Of a stretch of 64,000 nt of DNA, positions 1 through 8,371 are shown piece after piece (positions within the stretch are counted from its first letter, which is position 1; each line of letters starts with the position of its first letter). This DNA is from Akkermansiaceae bacterium. Lineage in GTDB: Bacteria; Verrucomicrobiota; Verrucomicrobiia; Verrucomicrobiales; Akkermansiaceae. The notes below the pieces were generated by a model. That model worked only from the letters and a program-made list of their open reading frames with translations, was not told the origin of the DNA and ran no database searches. The stretch covers positions 1-64,000 of the forward strand of contig CAISTY010000097.1 of the NCBI GenBank assembly GCA_903888515.1, written 5' to 3'. The translations under genes were made by a program, and so were the position numbers.

Positions 1-1
1 C

Positions 2-655
2 GCCACCGCCATCGCCTACGGCCAGACACTGTCCGCCTCCACCCTGAGCGGTGGTGTCGCCTCGGTGCCGGGTGCCTTCGCCTTCACCACGCCGACCACC
101 GTCCCGGCAGTCGGCACGGCCTCGCAAGGCGTGACCTTCACTCCGACCGATACGCTCAACTATAAGACTGCAACCACCAGCGCGAGTGTGACGGTTTCCA
201 CGGCGACCGCCACAGTCACGCTCGGCAACCTCACCGCCATCTATGACGGCACACCGAAGTCCGCTTCCGCAACCACAAACCCGGAAGGTCTAACTGTCGA
301 CCTTACCTACGATGGTTTGGCAACGCCCCCGAAGAACGCGGGTAGCTATGCGGTGGTTGCCACCATCGTCGATCAGAGCCGAACCGGTTCGTCCACCGGT
401 ACCCTGGTCATCGCCAAGGCAACGCCGTCGATCACGACCCCGCCGAGCGCCACCGCCATCGCCTACGGCCAGACACTGTCCGCCTCCACCCTGAGGGGTG
501 GTGGCGCCTCGGTGCCGGGAGTCTTCGCCTTCACCACGCCGACCACCGCCCCGACAGTTGGCATGGCCTCGCAAGGCGTGACCTTCACTCCGACCGATAC
601 GCTCAACTATAAGACTGCAACCACCAGCGCGAGTGTGACGGTTTCCACGGCGACG
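2..655 (+). repeat. Near-identical intragenic tandem repeat, 447-bp spacing
   Basis: About 207 bp (2-208) recur at 449-655 with only scattered differences. The offset is exactly 447 bp (149 codons), so the frame is kept. The similarity at DNA level is much higher than between either copy and the third unit at about 660-870, which points to recent duplication or gene conversion. Confidence 0.85.
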
Positions 656-1288
656 CCGTTGATCACGACCCCACCGACCGCCACAGATATCATCTATGGC
701 CAGTCCTTGGCCAGTTCCACCCTGAGCGGTGGCGTGACCTCGGTGCCAGGTGCCTTCACCTTCACCACGCCGACCCTGGTTCCGTCCGTCGGCACGGCCT
801 CTCAAGGCGTGACTTTCACCCCAGCCGACACGGCCAACTACCTGAACGCCGCCACCACCGCCACCGTGAACGTGATGGTCACCCCTCCCATTCCCATGTC
901 CGTCGCACCGAAACCGATTGAGAGCTGGCGGACACTTTCCTTTAGCTCCGAACATGTAGCTGCCGGCCAAGCTGCCGATGACATGGATCCGGATCAGGAC
1001 GGGTTGGTCAATTTGGCCGAATATGCTTTGGGCACAGATCCGCTTGTCTTCACGCCGCCATTGACCGCGGCCAAGAACAGCGAGGGTCTCGTTCTAACAT
1101 TCACGCGTCCGAGAGGATTGTCAGATGTGCTGTATGCCGCAGATTCATCAGACGACCTGATCCACTGGAATCCTTGTGTCCTGGAAATGGTTGCCGACGG
1201 GCCGGTACAGACAATGCGGGCGATCGATCCGCTCACGTCGGGGAATCCGGCGCGGCGTTTCATTTCCCTGCGGTTCACAAAACCGTAA
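2..1288 (+). CDS. Secreted Ig-like/MBG repeat protein, 5'-truncated
   Basis: The reading frame is open to the left edge of the window, so the N-terminus is missing; a GTG at 65 is internal, not a start. The visible protein consists of beta-sandwich repeats: two nearly identical units (frame from 2 and from 449) with the pattern AYGQTLSASTL...TPTDTLNYKTAT, an MBG/YDG-like unit between them (YDGTPKSASA...NAGSY), and a more diverged third unit from about 660. The last 130 residues form a separate module with a calcium-loop-like DMDPDQDGLVNLAEYALGTDP motif and a jelly-roll-like tail (W...P). Such C-terminal modules are common on large secreted Verrucomicrobiota proteins. There is no PEP-CTERM or LPXTG-type sorting tail. 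A surface or adhesin-like role is inferred; no enzymatic domain is visible. It is convergent with the polysaccharide locus that begins 30 bp downstream on the other strand. Confidence 0.85.
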   Translation, partial: ATAIAYGQTLSASTLSGGVASVPGAFAFTTPTTVPAVGTASQGVTFTPTDTLNYKTATTSASVTVSTATATVTLGNLTAIYDGTPKSASATTNPEGLTVDLTYDGLATPPKNAGSYAVVATIVDQSRTGSSTGTLVIAKATPSITTPPSATAIAYGQTLSASTLRGGGASVPGVFAFTTPTTAPTVGMASQGVTFTPTDTLNYKTATTSASVTVSTATPLITTPPTATDIIYGQSLASSTLSGGVTSVPGAFTFTTPTLVPSVGTASQGVTFTPADTANYLNAATTATVNVMVTPPIPMSVAPKPIESWRTLSFSSEHVAAGQAADDMDPDQDGLVNLAEYALGTDPLVFTPPLTAAKNSEGLVLTFTRPRGLSDVLYAADSSDDLIHWNPCVLEMVADGPVQTMRAIDPLTSGNPARRFISLRFTKP

Positions 1289-1318
1289 GTACCACAAGCA
1301 TCGGAAGCCTGGATGACT

Positions 1319-2119
1319 CTACAGCTTTTCTTCCGTCTGTTCGACCCGGTGCCGCCCGCGCGGAATGCACCACCTGACAAAGGCTTTGCAAAACACCCAG
1401 AGACAGGCACCGTTGGTCTTCACGTAGCGCCAGAACATCCGGCGGGGTTCCTGAATCACCCGGTAAAGCCACTCGATGCCGCAGCGTTGCATCCACCGGG
1501 GTGCGCGCTTCACCATGCCGGCCATCACATCGAAACTCCCGCCCACACCTTGGATAACCCGGGCACCGAGTTGCTCCTTCCACTCGTCGGCAAGCCGCTC
1601 CTTCATCGGCGATCCTATTCCGAGAAAAAGAAAGTCTGGTGCCGTTTCGCACACAGCCTTGGCAATGGCCGGAATCTCCGGCTCCTTGAAATATCCGTTG
1701 CGGTATCCCGCGATCCTTACTCCGGGGAAATCAAGTCCGATCCGCCGCACACACTCCTCGACGATCTGCTGTCTGGCTCCCAACAGATATACCGAGAAAC
1801 CCTCACGGCCCGCCAACTCCAGCAGCTTGTGCATCAGGCCGATCCCATCGATCCGCTCTGGAATCGTGATCCCCAACATCGCGGCTAGCGGCAACATCGG
1901 CTGGCCATCGGCCAACACATAGTCTGCCCGCTCGAGCATCTCTCCCATAGAGGGCTCGCTCCGCACCATCGCCACCTTGTTGGCATTCACAAACTGAATG
2001 ACTTTCGCCGGTTGCCGGCCGCGGATCGATTCCGTTAGCTCGGCCAGCAGTGTGTCACTCGTCAGGCAATCCACCGGACAACCCAGAAATTCAACGCGTC
2101 TTGCTGGCATGGTGTTCAT
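1319..2119 (-). CDS. WecG/TagA/CpsF family glycosyltransferase
   Basis: A GT26-family enzyme of 266 residues when started at the ATG at 2119 (MNTMPARRVEFLG). The open frame continues upstream but that part is not conserved-looking. Family landmarks are present: NANKV near residue 45, ADG near 70, GIGSPMKE near 177, GVGGSFD near 192, and an amphipathic C-terminal region with APRWMQRCGIEWLYR. Known members transfer ManNAc or ManNAcA from the UDP-sugar to a lipid-linked acceptor on the inner face of the membrane. This fits the UDP-ManNAc(A)-type enzymes elsewhere in the locus. It is the last gene of the minus-strand cluster, downstream of the initiating sugar-phosphate transferase. The acceptor and donor are inferred. 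Confidence 0.88.
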   Translation of the reverse strand: MNTMPARRVEFLGCPVDCLTSDTLLAELTESIRGRQPAKVIQFVNANKVAMVRSEPSMGEMLERADYVLADGQPMLPLAAMLGITIPERIDGIGLMHKLLELAGREGFSVYLLGARQQIVEECVRRIGLDFPGVRIAGYRNGYFKEPEIPAIAKAVCETAPDFLFLGIGSPMKERLADEWKEQLGARVIQGVGGSFDVMAGMVKRAPRWMQRCGIEWLYRVIQEPRRMFWRYVKTNGACLWVFCKAFVRWCIPRGRHRVEQTEEKL

Positions 2120-2162
2120 GAATGGGGAAGATGATAAAGATAGGCGCTGGAGATCTACGTAA

Positions 2163-2262
2163 TTAAAGACAATTTTGAATGTTGGATATGAACTTGAGAA
2201 TGAGCCGCAGGCACCCGGCAAGCGCTACATCAATAATTCATAATTCAAAATTCATAATTTCT
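2163..2262. repeat. Heptamer-periodic intergenic element E1 (AT-rich)
   Basis: The gap between two genes contains two arrays with 7-bp periodicity. The left one (about 2170-2203) reads TGAATGT TGGATAT GAACTTG. The right one (2231-2262) reads ATAATTC ATAATTC AAAATTC ATAATTT and is an inverted version of the left in character (TTGAATnT type). A GC-rich core of about 27 bp lies between. The architecture matches elements E2-E7 although the base composition differs. Confidence 0.55.
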
Positions 2263-2263
2263 C

Positions 2264-3706
2264 CTACGACGCCCCCTTGCCAAACAAGACCACTGGAATA
2301 GTCATCAGCAGGATCTTCAAATCGAGCCAGATCGACCAGTTGTCGATATATTTGCGGTCCAGGATCATCCACTCCTCAAAGGTCAGTTCGTTGCGCCCGC
2401 TGATCTGCCACAAACAGGTGATCCCGGGTCTGATGGAAAGTCGGCGGCGATCACTCCAATCGTAAAGATCCACTTCACTCAACAGCGGTGGACGAGGCCC
2501 GACCAAACTCATGTCCCCCTTGAGCACATTGATCAGTTGGGGCAATTCGTCGATGCTGAGCTTGCGCAGAATAGAACCGACCCGCGTCACCCGCGGATCC
2601 TTGCGGATCTTGAAAACCGGTCCATCCATTTCATTGAGGTGCGCCAGTTCCTTTTTCCGCTCCTCCGCATCGACCACCATCGAGCGGAACTTCAGCAAAC
2701 GGAACCTGCGCTTGTTCATGCCGATCCGCTGCTGGCCGAAAAACACCGGACCGGAACTCGTGAACTTCACCGCCACCGCCGCCACCAGCAGCAAAGGACT
2801 AAGCGAAACCAGCAACAATGCCGAACCGAAGATATCCATTACCCGCTTGACAAATAACTGGAACAACAGGTTCTCCCGGAAAAATGTCACCATCTGGTCC
2901 CCTTCGAACTCCTCCACCTGGGCCTGCGACAGAACCTGTACATTTCCGAGATCCGGCACCAGACGCACCACCACACCAAGATCATTGCACATCCCAACCA
3001 CGTCACATGCCTGCGGAAAATTCTCCCGCAGCGGCAGGCAGAACATCACTTCATCGATCACACCCTTTTGCAGTTGGAGCCGCAGGTCGGCGACCGGCCC
3101 CAGCACTTTCCAGCGGGCCTCGATCCGACTCAGGTGTCCGGTGCTGCCAACATCCGCATAAAGAAACCCTTCAATCTCATATCCAAGCTCCCGCCGCGAC
3201 TCGATCCGGTCCGCCAGTTCAAAAGCCTTGGCCGTCTCGCCGATGATCAAGAGGTGGCGAGCATTGCGCCCCTTGCGCCTCAGGACTCTCAGCAGTGACC
3301 GCAGCACCACACGGCTGCCGATCAGCAGCGCTGTAGAACCTAGCAAGAACAAGGACACCACCAATGGCGTCACCATCTTGATATAGAACATCGCGCCGAC
3401 CATCAGCAGCAGCAGGCTGGTGATCGTCATCGCCTTGGCAATCTCGATCGCCTGGCTCTTCAGCGTTGTGAAACGGTTCGCATCGTAATGGACCAGCTTG
3501 TTGAAGATAAAGAACCATCCGAGCAACACACCGACCATGGCGAGCCCTTCGTAGGCCTGATAACTCTTGTCCAGAACCTCTAGGACAAAATCGAAGCGCC
3601 CCTTCTCTTGGACATATGCCACCAAAAGCACGAAAACTCCGACCATGATAATCTGGTCGAAAATACGAAATCCTTGAATCAGCAGCTTATGACGGAGGCG
3701 TATCAT
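2264..3706 (-). CDS. Undecaprenyl-phosphate sugar phosphotransferase (polyisoprenyl-phosphate hexose-1-phosphate transferase)
   Basis: 480 residues. The N-terminal half has four hydrophobic segments followed by a nucleotide-binding-like region (LLIIGETAKAFELADRI). The C-terminal third (from about residue 288) is a complete bacterial sugar transferase domain (PF02397 type): a membrane helix after VKRVMDIFGS, then KFRSM, the acidic DPRVTRVG, KLSIDELPQL, and LVGPRPPL with RPGITCLWQISGR. Enzymes of this WbaP/WcaJ-like architecture start repeat-unit synthesis by moving a sugar-1-phosphate onto undecaprenyl phosphate at the inner membrane. It lies between the exosortase and the WecG-like gene, in the same orientation. 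The sugar used cannot be read from sequence. Confidence 0.93.
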   Translation of the reverse strand: MIRLRHKLLIQGFRIFDQIIMVGVFVLLVAYVQEKGRFDFVLEVLDKSYQAYEGLAMVGVLLGWFFIFNKLVHYDANRFTTLKSQAIEIAKAMTITSLLLLMVGAMFYIKMVTPLVVSLFLLGSTALLIGSRVVLRSLLRVLRRKGRNARHLLIIGETAKAFELADRIESRRELGYEIEGFLYADVGSTGHLSRIEARWKVLGPVADLRLQLQKGVIDEVMFCLPLRENFPQACDVVGMCNDLGVVVRLVPDLGNVQVLSQAQVEEFEGDQMVTFFRENLLFQLFVKRVMDIFGSALLLVSLSPLLLVAAVAVKFTSSGPVFFGQQRIGMNKRRFRLLKFRSMVVDAEERKKELAHLNEMDGPVFKIRKDPRVTRVGSILRKLSIDELPQLINVLKGDMSLVGPRPPLLSEVDLYDWSDRRRLSIRPGITCLWQISGRNELTFEEWMILDRKYIDNWSIWLDLKILLMTIPVVLFGKGAS

Positions 3707-3788
3707 GGTAATGGGACAGTTACGCGCTGACGCGCATTAGGAGGAAAGGCTGTGGGAAGAAAGAACTGAAATTCAACTTCGCGCTATC

Positions 3789-4781
3789 TCATGTCAGCTC
3801 TGCTTTTTGATGTATTACTGATTTCTGCTTTCCCTTTCCAGCTTTCCTCTCACGGTGGCGAAACCAAGCGGCTGCCAAAAACAGCGGAAGTAGAGTAACC
3901 GCAAAAAACAAGGGTCCGCCTTTGTGGTGGATCCAACTATCAATCATGTCCGGTCCGACGTGGACACAGAGCAAGCCAATGACCAGCACCCGAAAAGCGT
4001 TGCGGACGATTCCCAGTGGAATCACCATCGCCACCAGCAGACCCCGGTGCCATGATGAAGAAAGAAACATATAGGAGGCGATCAGGCTGGTGATGAACAG
4101 AACCACGGTGGAGCGAATCCCGCTGCAACTGCTCGCCACCTCCAGCGTCGTGCCCGGCAATTCCATCACCTGCCCGCTGCGGAAGACCGGTGTCCCTGTC
4201 CATTGAAAGAACCAGTGAACAACCTCCGCCGACGCCCGCATCAGAAAGTCTTCCAAAGCCACCACGACGAGGTCGGGCATCGGTACCATGAACACCAGCA
4301 GCGCGAAGGGAAAAACCAACAAGCGCATCCACGATGTTCCGAGAAACACAAAGCCGCCAGCTATCACCAGCAGCGCATAGCAGGCGGCCGCCCGGGCCAA
4401 CTGATCATTGTGACTCCATCCTCCGGTACCTGTTAGCTTCGGCCCGAAAAACACCGCTGCGGCCGCAAGCGCGAAGATCAATGCCCCGCCCATCACCCCG
4501 GCCACGGAACCTCGCCGATCCCGCGGCAGCAAATCCCGCTTGAGTACCGCCAGATAAATGGAGACCAGCGGAATCAGCAGAATGTGCGAGTGGAGTTCCT
4601 CTTTCAGCGCGTAGCGGACCAGCGCCACCAACGGTTCGAGGAATGCCAAGGACAGGATTCCCACATACAGGAAATAGCCAATCAGCCTGCGGTCCGACCA
4701 CCAGGCCGATGCCTTATCAACGTTGGCCGGGCCATCGCCATCCTTTGGTTCCTGTGCTTGCGATATGGGGGAGTCTTCCAT
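3789..4781 (-). CDS. Exosortase/archaeosortase family protease-transpeptidase
   Basis: 330 residues, about eight predicted membrane helices. The three family catalytic positions are present in order: Cys219 in EVASSCSGIRS, Arg260 in IPLGIVRNAFR, and His285/His286 in DSWIHHKGG. Exosortases process C-terminal sorting tails (PEP-CTERM and variants) of exported proteins and are typically encoded inside exopolysaccharide loci. That context is present here, with sugar transferase downstream and UDP-sugar dehydrogenase upstream. No EpsI-type C-terminal domain is fused. I found no protein in the window ending in a recognisable exosortase sorting signal, so its substrates should be encoded elsewhere. 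The subtype (XrtA versus others) was not assigned. Confidence 0.93.
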   Translation of the reverse strand: MEDSPISQAQEPKDGDGPANVDKASAWWSDRRLIGYFLYVGILSLAFLEPLVALVRYALKEELHSHILLIPLVSIYLAVLKRDLLPRDRRGSVAGVMGGALIFALAAAAVFFGPKLTGTGGWSHNDQLARAAACYALLVIAGGFVFLGTSWMRLLVFPFALLVFMVPMPDLVVVALEDFLMRASAEVVHWFFQWTGTPVFRSGQVMELPGTTLEVASSCSGIRSTVVLFITSLIASYMFLSSSWHRGLLVAMVIPLGIVRNAFRVLVIGLLCVHVGPDMIDSWIHHKGGPLFFAVTLLPLFLAAAWFRHRERKAGKGKQKSVIHQKAELT

Positions 4782-4836
4782 GGGTTGGTGTGGGTGGATG
4801 ATTCAGTGTGGTTTGAAGTAACAAATCCCATTTCGT

Positions 4837-6123
4837 TCAGGCCTTCCACACCTTGCCCGATTTCACCGCGATGCCCTGCATCGCATTGCGTGTATCGACG
4901 ATGCAGCGTGCCCACTGACCGAGTTGAGCATAGTCAATGCAGGCGTGTGCGGTGCTGATGAGAATCAAATCGAACGAACGGACCGTCGCCTCATCCCACC
5001 CCACGGATTTCGTCCCGGCCCAGTGCGCATGCTCGCGCGAGGGCCTGATCACCGGCACATAGGGGTCGTAATAACTCACCTCGGCACCACGCTCCTTCAG
5101 CAATTCCAGCAACTTATAACTCGGTGACTCGCGGTCATCGTCCACGTTCGGTTTGTAAGCCATGCCGACAACCAGCACGCGCGATCCGTTGACCGACATG
5201 CGTGCCGCATTGAGCGCCTCGCCCACACGCCCGATCACGTGTTTCGGCATCGATGTGTTGACCTCTCCGGCCAGTTCGATGAAGCGGGTAGTTTGTTCAT
5301 ACTCGCGCGCCTTCCAAGTCAGGTAGAACGGATCGATAGGGATACAGTGTCCGCCCAAGCCCGGGCCCGGATAGAATGCCATGAATCCGAACGGCTTCGT
5401 TTTGGCCGCCTCGATCACCTCCCAAACGTCGATCCCCATCGCCGCATAAACCAGCTTCAATTCATTGACGAGCGCGATGTTCACACTACGGAAGATGTTC
5501 TCTAACAGCTTAGTGGCCTCGGCCGCCCGGCACGATGACACCGGCACCAACCGTTGGATCGCCATGCCATAGATTTCCATCGCCTTCTGCAGGCAGGCCG
5601 GGGTGTAGCCGCCGATGACTTTCGGAATGTTCGCCACTACGCTCTGCGGGTTGCCCGGATCCTCGCGCTCCGGCGAGAACGCCAAGTGGAAATCCTCGCC
5701 CGCCACCAGACCCGAGCCCTCCTCAAGCACCGCCCGCAGATTTTCGTCGGTGGTACCTGGATAGGTCGTGGATTCCAGCACTACCACCGTGCCCTTCTTC
5801 AGGTGCGGTGCGATCGCTTCCCCGGACTTCAAAACATAGGAGATATCCGGTTCACGGTTCGAGTTCAGCGGCGTCGGAACGCAGATGATCACCGCATCCA
5901 CCTCGGACACCCGGGAAAAATCAGTTGATGCTGAAAAAGTCCCCTCGCCCACCAACTTAGAGATCTCCCCGTCCGGAATGTGATGGATGTAACTGCGACC
6001 GGCGTGGATCGCATCGATCTTGGCGGCATCGACGTCGAGACCGAGAACCTCGACTCCCGAGCGGGCGAACTGAAGGGACAATGGAAGCCCCACATAACCT
6101 AGTCCTATAATTGCTGTTTTCAT
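4837..6123 (-). CDS. wbpA: UDP-N-acetyl-D-glucosamine 6-dehydrogenase (WbpA/TviB type)
   Basis: 428 residues starting at a clear ATG (MKTAIIGLGYVGLP). It has the N-terminal Rossmann GLGYVG motif (residues 7-12), STTYPGTT around 118, and the catalytic cysteine C260 in GPGLGGHCIPIDPFY. The C-terminal UDP-binding domain contains GMAYKPNVDDDRESPS. The family oxidises UDP-GlcNAc (or UDP-GalNAc) at C6 to the uronic acid with two NAD+. In this locus it would provide the first step toward UDP-GlcNAcA and, with the WbpB/E/D-like genes at 46.5-49.6 kb, UDP-ManNAc3NAcA. With the WbpP epimerase at 8.8 kb it could also yield UDP-GalNAcA. The substrate is inferred from close WbpA-like features, not proven. 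Confidence 0.9.
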   Translation of the reverse strand: MKTAIIGLGYVGLPLSLQFARSGVEVLGLDVDAAKIDAIHAGRSYIHHIPDGEISKLVGEGTFSASTDFSRVSEVDAVIICVPTPLNSNREPDISYVLKSGEAIAPHLKKGTVVVLESTTYPGTTDENLRAVLEEGSGLVAGEDFHLAFSPEREDPGNPQSVVANIPKVIGGYTPACLQKAMEIYGMAIQRLVPVSSCRAAEATKLLENIFRSVNIALVNELKLVYAAMGIDVWEVIEAAKTKPFGFMAFYPGPGLGGHCIPIDPFYLTWKAREYEQTTRFIELAGEVNTSMPKHVIGRVGEALNAARMSVNGSRVLVVGMAYKPNVDDDRESPSYKLLELLKERGAEVSYYDPYVPVIRPSREHAHWAGTKSVGWDEATVRSFDLILISTAHACIDYAQLGQWARCIVDTRNAMQGIAVKSGKVWKA

Positions 6124-6204
6124 AGAGTTGCTTCAAAAAAATTTGGGAAAGTGGGGTGCATGCAAGGCTTGGAGTAGCAAGACACAGTGAACATGCGGGT
6201 ACTC

Positions 6205-6271
6205 AAAGAGGGGCGCGGGCAGCCCCCGTGATCTTCAGCAGCAAACGGGCGAGCCGCCCGTTCCCCTCTTG
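6205..6271. repeat. REP-like palindrome pair, copy 1
   Basis: Two GC-rich palindromic units face each other in the gap between wbpA and the DUF218 gene. The second, 6245-6271, is ACGGGCGAGCCGCCCGT followed by tCCCCTCTTG. The first (6205-6232) carries the inverted tag AGAGGGG and a GGGCAGCCC palindrome. The arrangement resembles a bacterial BIME. Related copies lie at 7127, 8425-8484, 8764 and 9989-10060. Confidence 0.7.
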
Positions 6272-6294
6272 TTTCCCGCCTTCCGCATTCGGCT

Positions 6295-6987
6295 TCACTC
6301 CGCTCTGAACCACAACCGTGCATAGAGGTACGCCGCACCCTCACTGAGGATTTCCTTCACGCCTTCGCTGAAATACCACCAGCCGTCCGGGTCATACTCG
6401 CGGTTCCGAATCGCGATCACCCCGACATCGATCCCCGGGCCGAAGGCCTTCTGGAACAGCAAGCGACTGCGCCGGGCATGGACGCCCATCGTCAAAACAT
6501 TGATGGAACTCACGCTCACCCCCTGGTCCTTCAGCCACTTCTTCACAGCAAGGGCAGACGCATAGGTCCGGTCGCGCACTGGTTCAGACAGCAACTCGGG
6601 TGATGGTACCGGGTGCACATGTGGCAAATCGCAGCCGATCCGTTGCAGGTGCTTCAGCGCCATGCGGGCATAGGTGTCGCCGGGCTCGGGATTCACCTCG
6701 CCCTTGACTGTACCGCCGGTCAACAAGAGGTAACGTGAACTTTGCTCTACGGAGAGATCAAGACCGCGCTTCAGCGCATAAGCCGGAACCCATCCCTCGA
6801 CCACCATGATATCGGACGCAACCGGCCGGTTGGGTGCCAAAAACGGATGGATCCCGTGCAAAACGGCATAACATGCCATGGCCACCAATACCAGCAACGA
6901 TAGCCAGCCACACCAAGTGGGAACCCACAGCTCCCGCCGCCGCATTAGACCGAGGCAGCGTTTCGCTGGTCTATTTTCGGAACTCAT
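6295..6987 (-). CDS. YdcF/SanA/ElyC-type DUF218 membrane protein
   Basis: 230 residues from the ATG at 6987; a GTG at 7008 would add seven residues and no clear ribosome-binding site decides between them. One membrane helix (about residues 23-45) is followed by an extracytoplasmic DUF218 domain: ASDIMVVEGW, LLTGG, the DTYARMA segment, DRTYASALAVKKWL and TMGVHARRSRLLFQKAF. DUF218 proteins occur widely in envelope and polysaccharide loci, and some (SanA, ElyC) affect envelope integrity, but the reaction is not established. Here it sits between wbpA and a gene for an alpha/alpha-barrel-like protein, within the exopolysaccharide cluster, so a role in polymer export or maturation is an inference. 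Confidence 0.8.
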   Translation of the reverse strand: MSSENRPAKRCLGLMRRRELWVPTWCGWLSLLVLVAMACYAVLHGIHPFLAPNRPVASDIMVVEGWVPAYALKRGLDLSVEQSSRYLLLTGGTVKGEVNPEPGDTYARMALKHLQRIGCDLPHVHPVPSPELLSEPVRDRTYASALAVKKWLKDQGVSVSSINVLTMGVHARRSRLLFQKAFGPGIDVGVIAIRNREYDPDGWWYFSEGVKEILSEGAAYLYARLWFRAE

Positions 6988-7079
6988 TCGGGCAGAATTA
7001 TTGACCACGGATGGTGAGATGGTTACAGCGATTCATGTGCTCATCTTCAAGCTTCCACATGAAAAAATCTTATCTTACA

Positions 7080-7197
7080 ATGCATTCCGTCACCCGTCAT
7101 CCCGCTTCGTCTTGCGTCTTTTCCACACGGGCGAGCCGCCCGTGCCCCTCTTGTCTTGCGTCTTGTATCTTGCAGTCTTCTGTCTTCAACAAATTCG
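7080..7197. repeat. Heptamer-arm element E2 with REP-like core, overlapping a gene end
   Basis: Period-7 arrays (CGTCACC CGTCATC ... GTCTTGC GTCTTTT before, and GTCTTGC-type units after, to about 7197) flank a REP-like core at 7127-7153 (ACGGGCGAGCCGCCCGT plus gCCCCTCTTG). Most of it lies inside the last codons of the minus-strand gene ending at 7097, so the final 25 or so residues of that protein are repeat-encoded. Confidence 0.65.
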
Positions 7198-8371
7198 TCA
7201 GCGCATAAAACAACTGCGCCTGGGGCCAGCGCAGGAAAGGAAAACGATGGCGGAAGCCGCCGCGAAAGACACGTGTCACGAAGTGGCCATCAGGCAGTTG
7301 GTGCTCCTCGATCAGCTTCGAAGCCAATCCACGTGCCAACTCCCCCGCTTGCGGAATCATGCCACCGATCAAGACCCCCAATGTGATACCCTCGGCAAAG
7401 TTATACATCTCCAGCTTCGCCAGTTGCAGCCGTGGCTTGACGGCGAACGATTTTGGGTTGTCATCGGCATCGATCAGATTATGCCTGTAATAATCAAATC
7501 CCCGCCGAATCGATGCCTCGATCCGCTCGTCCGGCTCGATCCGGTAAATCTTGAACAGATTCTTGAGATTAAAGCAGGTGTGGAAATTATCGATGAAACT
7601 CCTCTCCTCGTTCATCGCATACAGCCATGATCCATCGTCCTGCTGGGATTCGAGCACGAAGTTCAGATTCCTCCGTGACGACTCAACGTAATCCTGCCGC
7701 CCGAAGCGCTTTCCGGCATCACAAAGGACGTATGCCCGGTATGCCGTCGCGTTGACAACCTGGCGCTTGTCAAACGGCGAATAACTCCCCGCAGCCGCGT
7801 TTGGACCGGTCGGAATATCCTTCAGGTCTCCATGGACAAATGCCGCAATCCACGTTGCCAACTCGCGATATTTCCCCTCCACCGTCGCCTCTAGCAGTCC
7901 AAGATAAGCCTCGTAACAATATGGCGTGCAGGTGATATAGGGCGTGTTCTTCGGCCAAACCGCGTTCTTGTTGTTCTGCCAATCGAATGGGTAGCCCCAG
8001 CACGGGCCTCGGAAGCCCGGGATCGAGTATCCCATGATTTCCTCGCCCAATGCCACCGCCCGTTCGAGATACTTCGCCTCCCCCGTAACCTGATAGAGAT
8101 TCAGGAAGCCCAGCAGGAGTTGCGCGTCGGCTGTCGCGAAGCGCTCCTTCTTCACGAAAAGCCTCCGCATCGAAGGACATAGCAGATCGATCGCCACCAG
8201 CGGCGCGACTAACGGAATTCCCAGACGACCCTTCGCATAATATACTTTCCTCGACCACAAGCCATAGCGGGTTCCCCAAATGTCATAGGGGTCGTAGCTC
8301 TCGTAGCCCGCCCGCTCGAGCCATGCCAAAAAGCGGGCGCAAGCCGTGTGCAATGAATCGGGAGAGACCAT
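7097..8371 (-). CDS. Alpha/alpha-barrel (six-hairpin glycosidase-like) protein of polysaccharide loci
   Basis: 424 residues, no signal peptide and no membrane helix. The N-terminal DIWGTRYGLWSRKVYY and LGIPLVAPLVAIDLL blocks resemble a family found in exopolysaccharide clusters, often with unreliable names. The rest has the regular helical-hairpin pattern of alpha/alpha toroids (epimerase or glycosidase-like), with WGYPFDWQ, TPYCYEAYLGLLE, and SQQDDGSWLYAMNEERSFIDNFHTCFNL. D-glucuronyl C5-epimerase-like or glycan-modifying activity is possible, but no catalytic motif could be assigned. The last 25 or so residues (EDCKIQDARQEG... to the stop) are encoded by an intergenic repeat and probably lie outside the fold. 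It stands between the DUF218 gene and wbpP in the same direction. Confidence 0.7.
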   Translation of the reverse strand: MVSPDSLHTACARFLAWLERAGYESYDPYDIWGTRYGLWSRKVYYAKGRLGIPLVAPLVAIDLLCPSMRRLFVKKERFATADAQLLLGFLNLYQVTGEAKYLERAVALGEEIMGYSIPGFRGPCWGYPFDWQNNKNAVWPKNTPYITCTPYCYEAYLGLLEATVEGKYRELATWIAAFVHGDLKDIPTGPNAAAGSYSPFDKRQVVNATAYRAYVLCDAGKRFGRQDYVESSRRNLNFVLESQQDDGSWLYAMNEERSFIDNFHTCFNLKNLFKIYRIEPDERIEASIRRGFDYYRHNLIDADDNPKSFAVKPRLQLAKLEMYNFAEGITLGVLIGGMIPQAGELARGLASKLIEEHQLPDGHFVTRVFRGGFRHRFPFLRWPQAQLFYALTNLLKTEDCKIQDARQEGHGRLARVEKTQDEAG

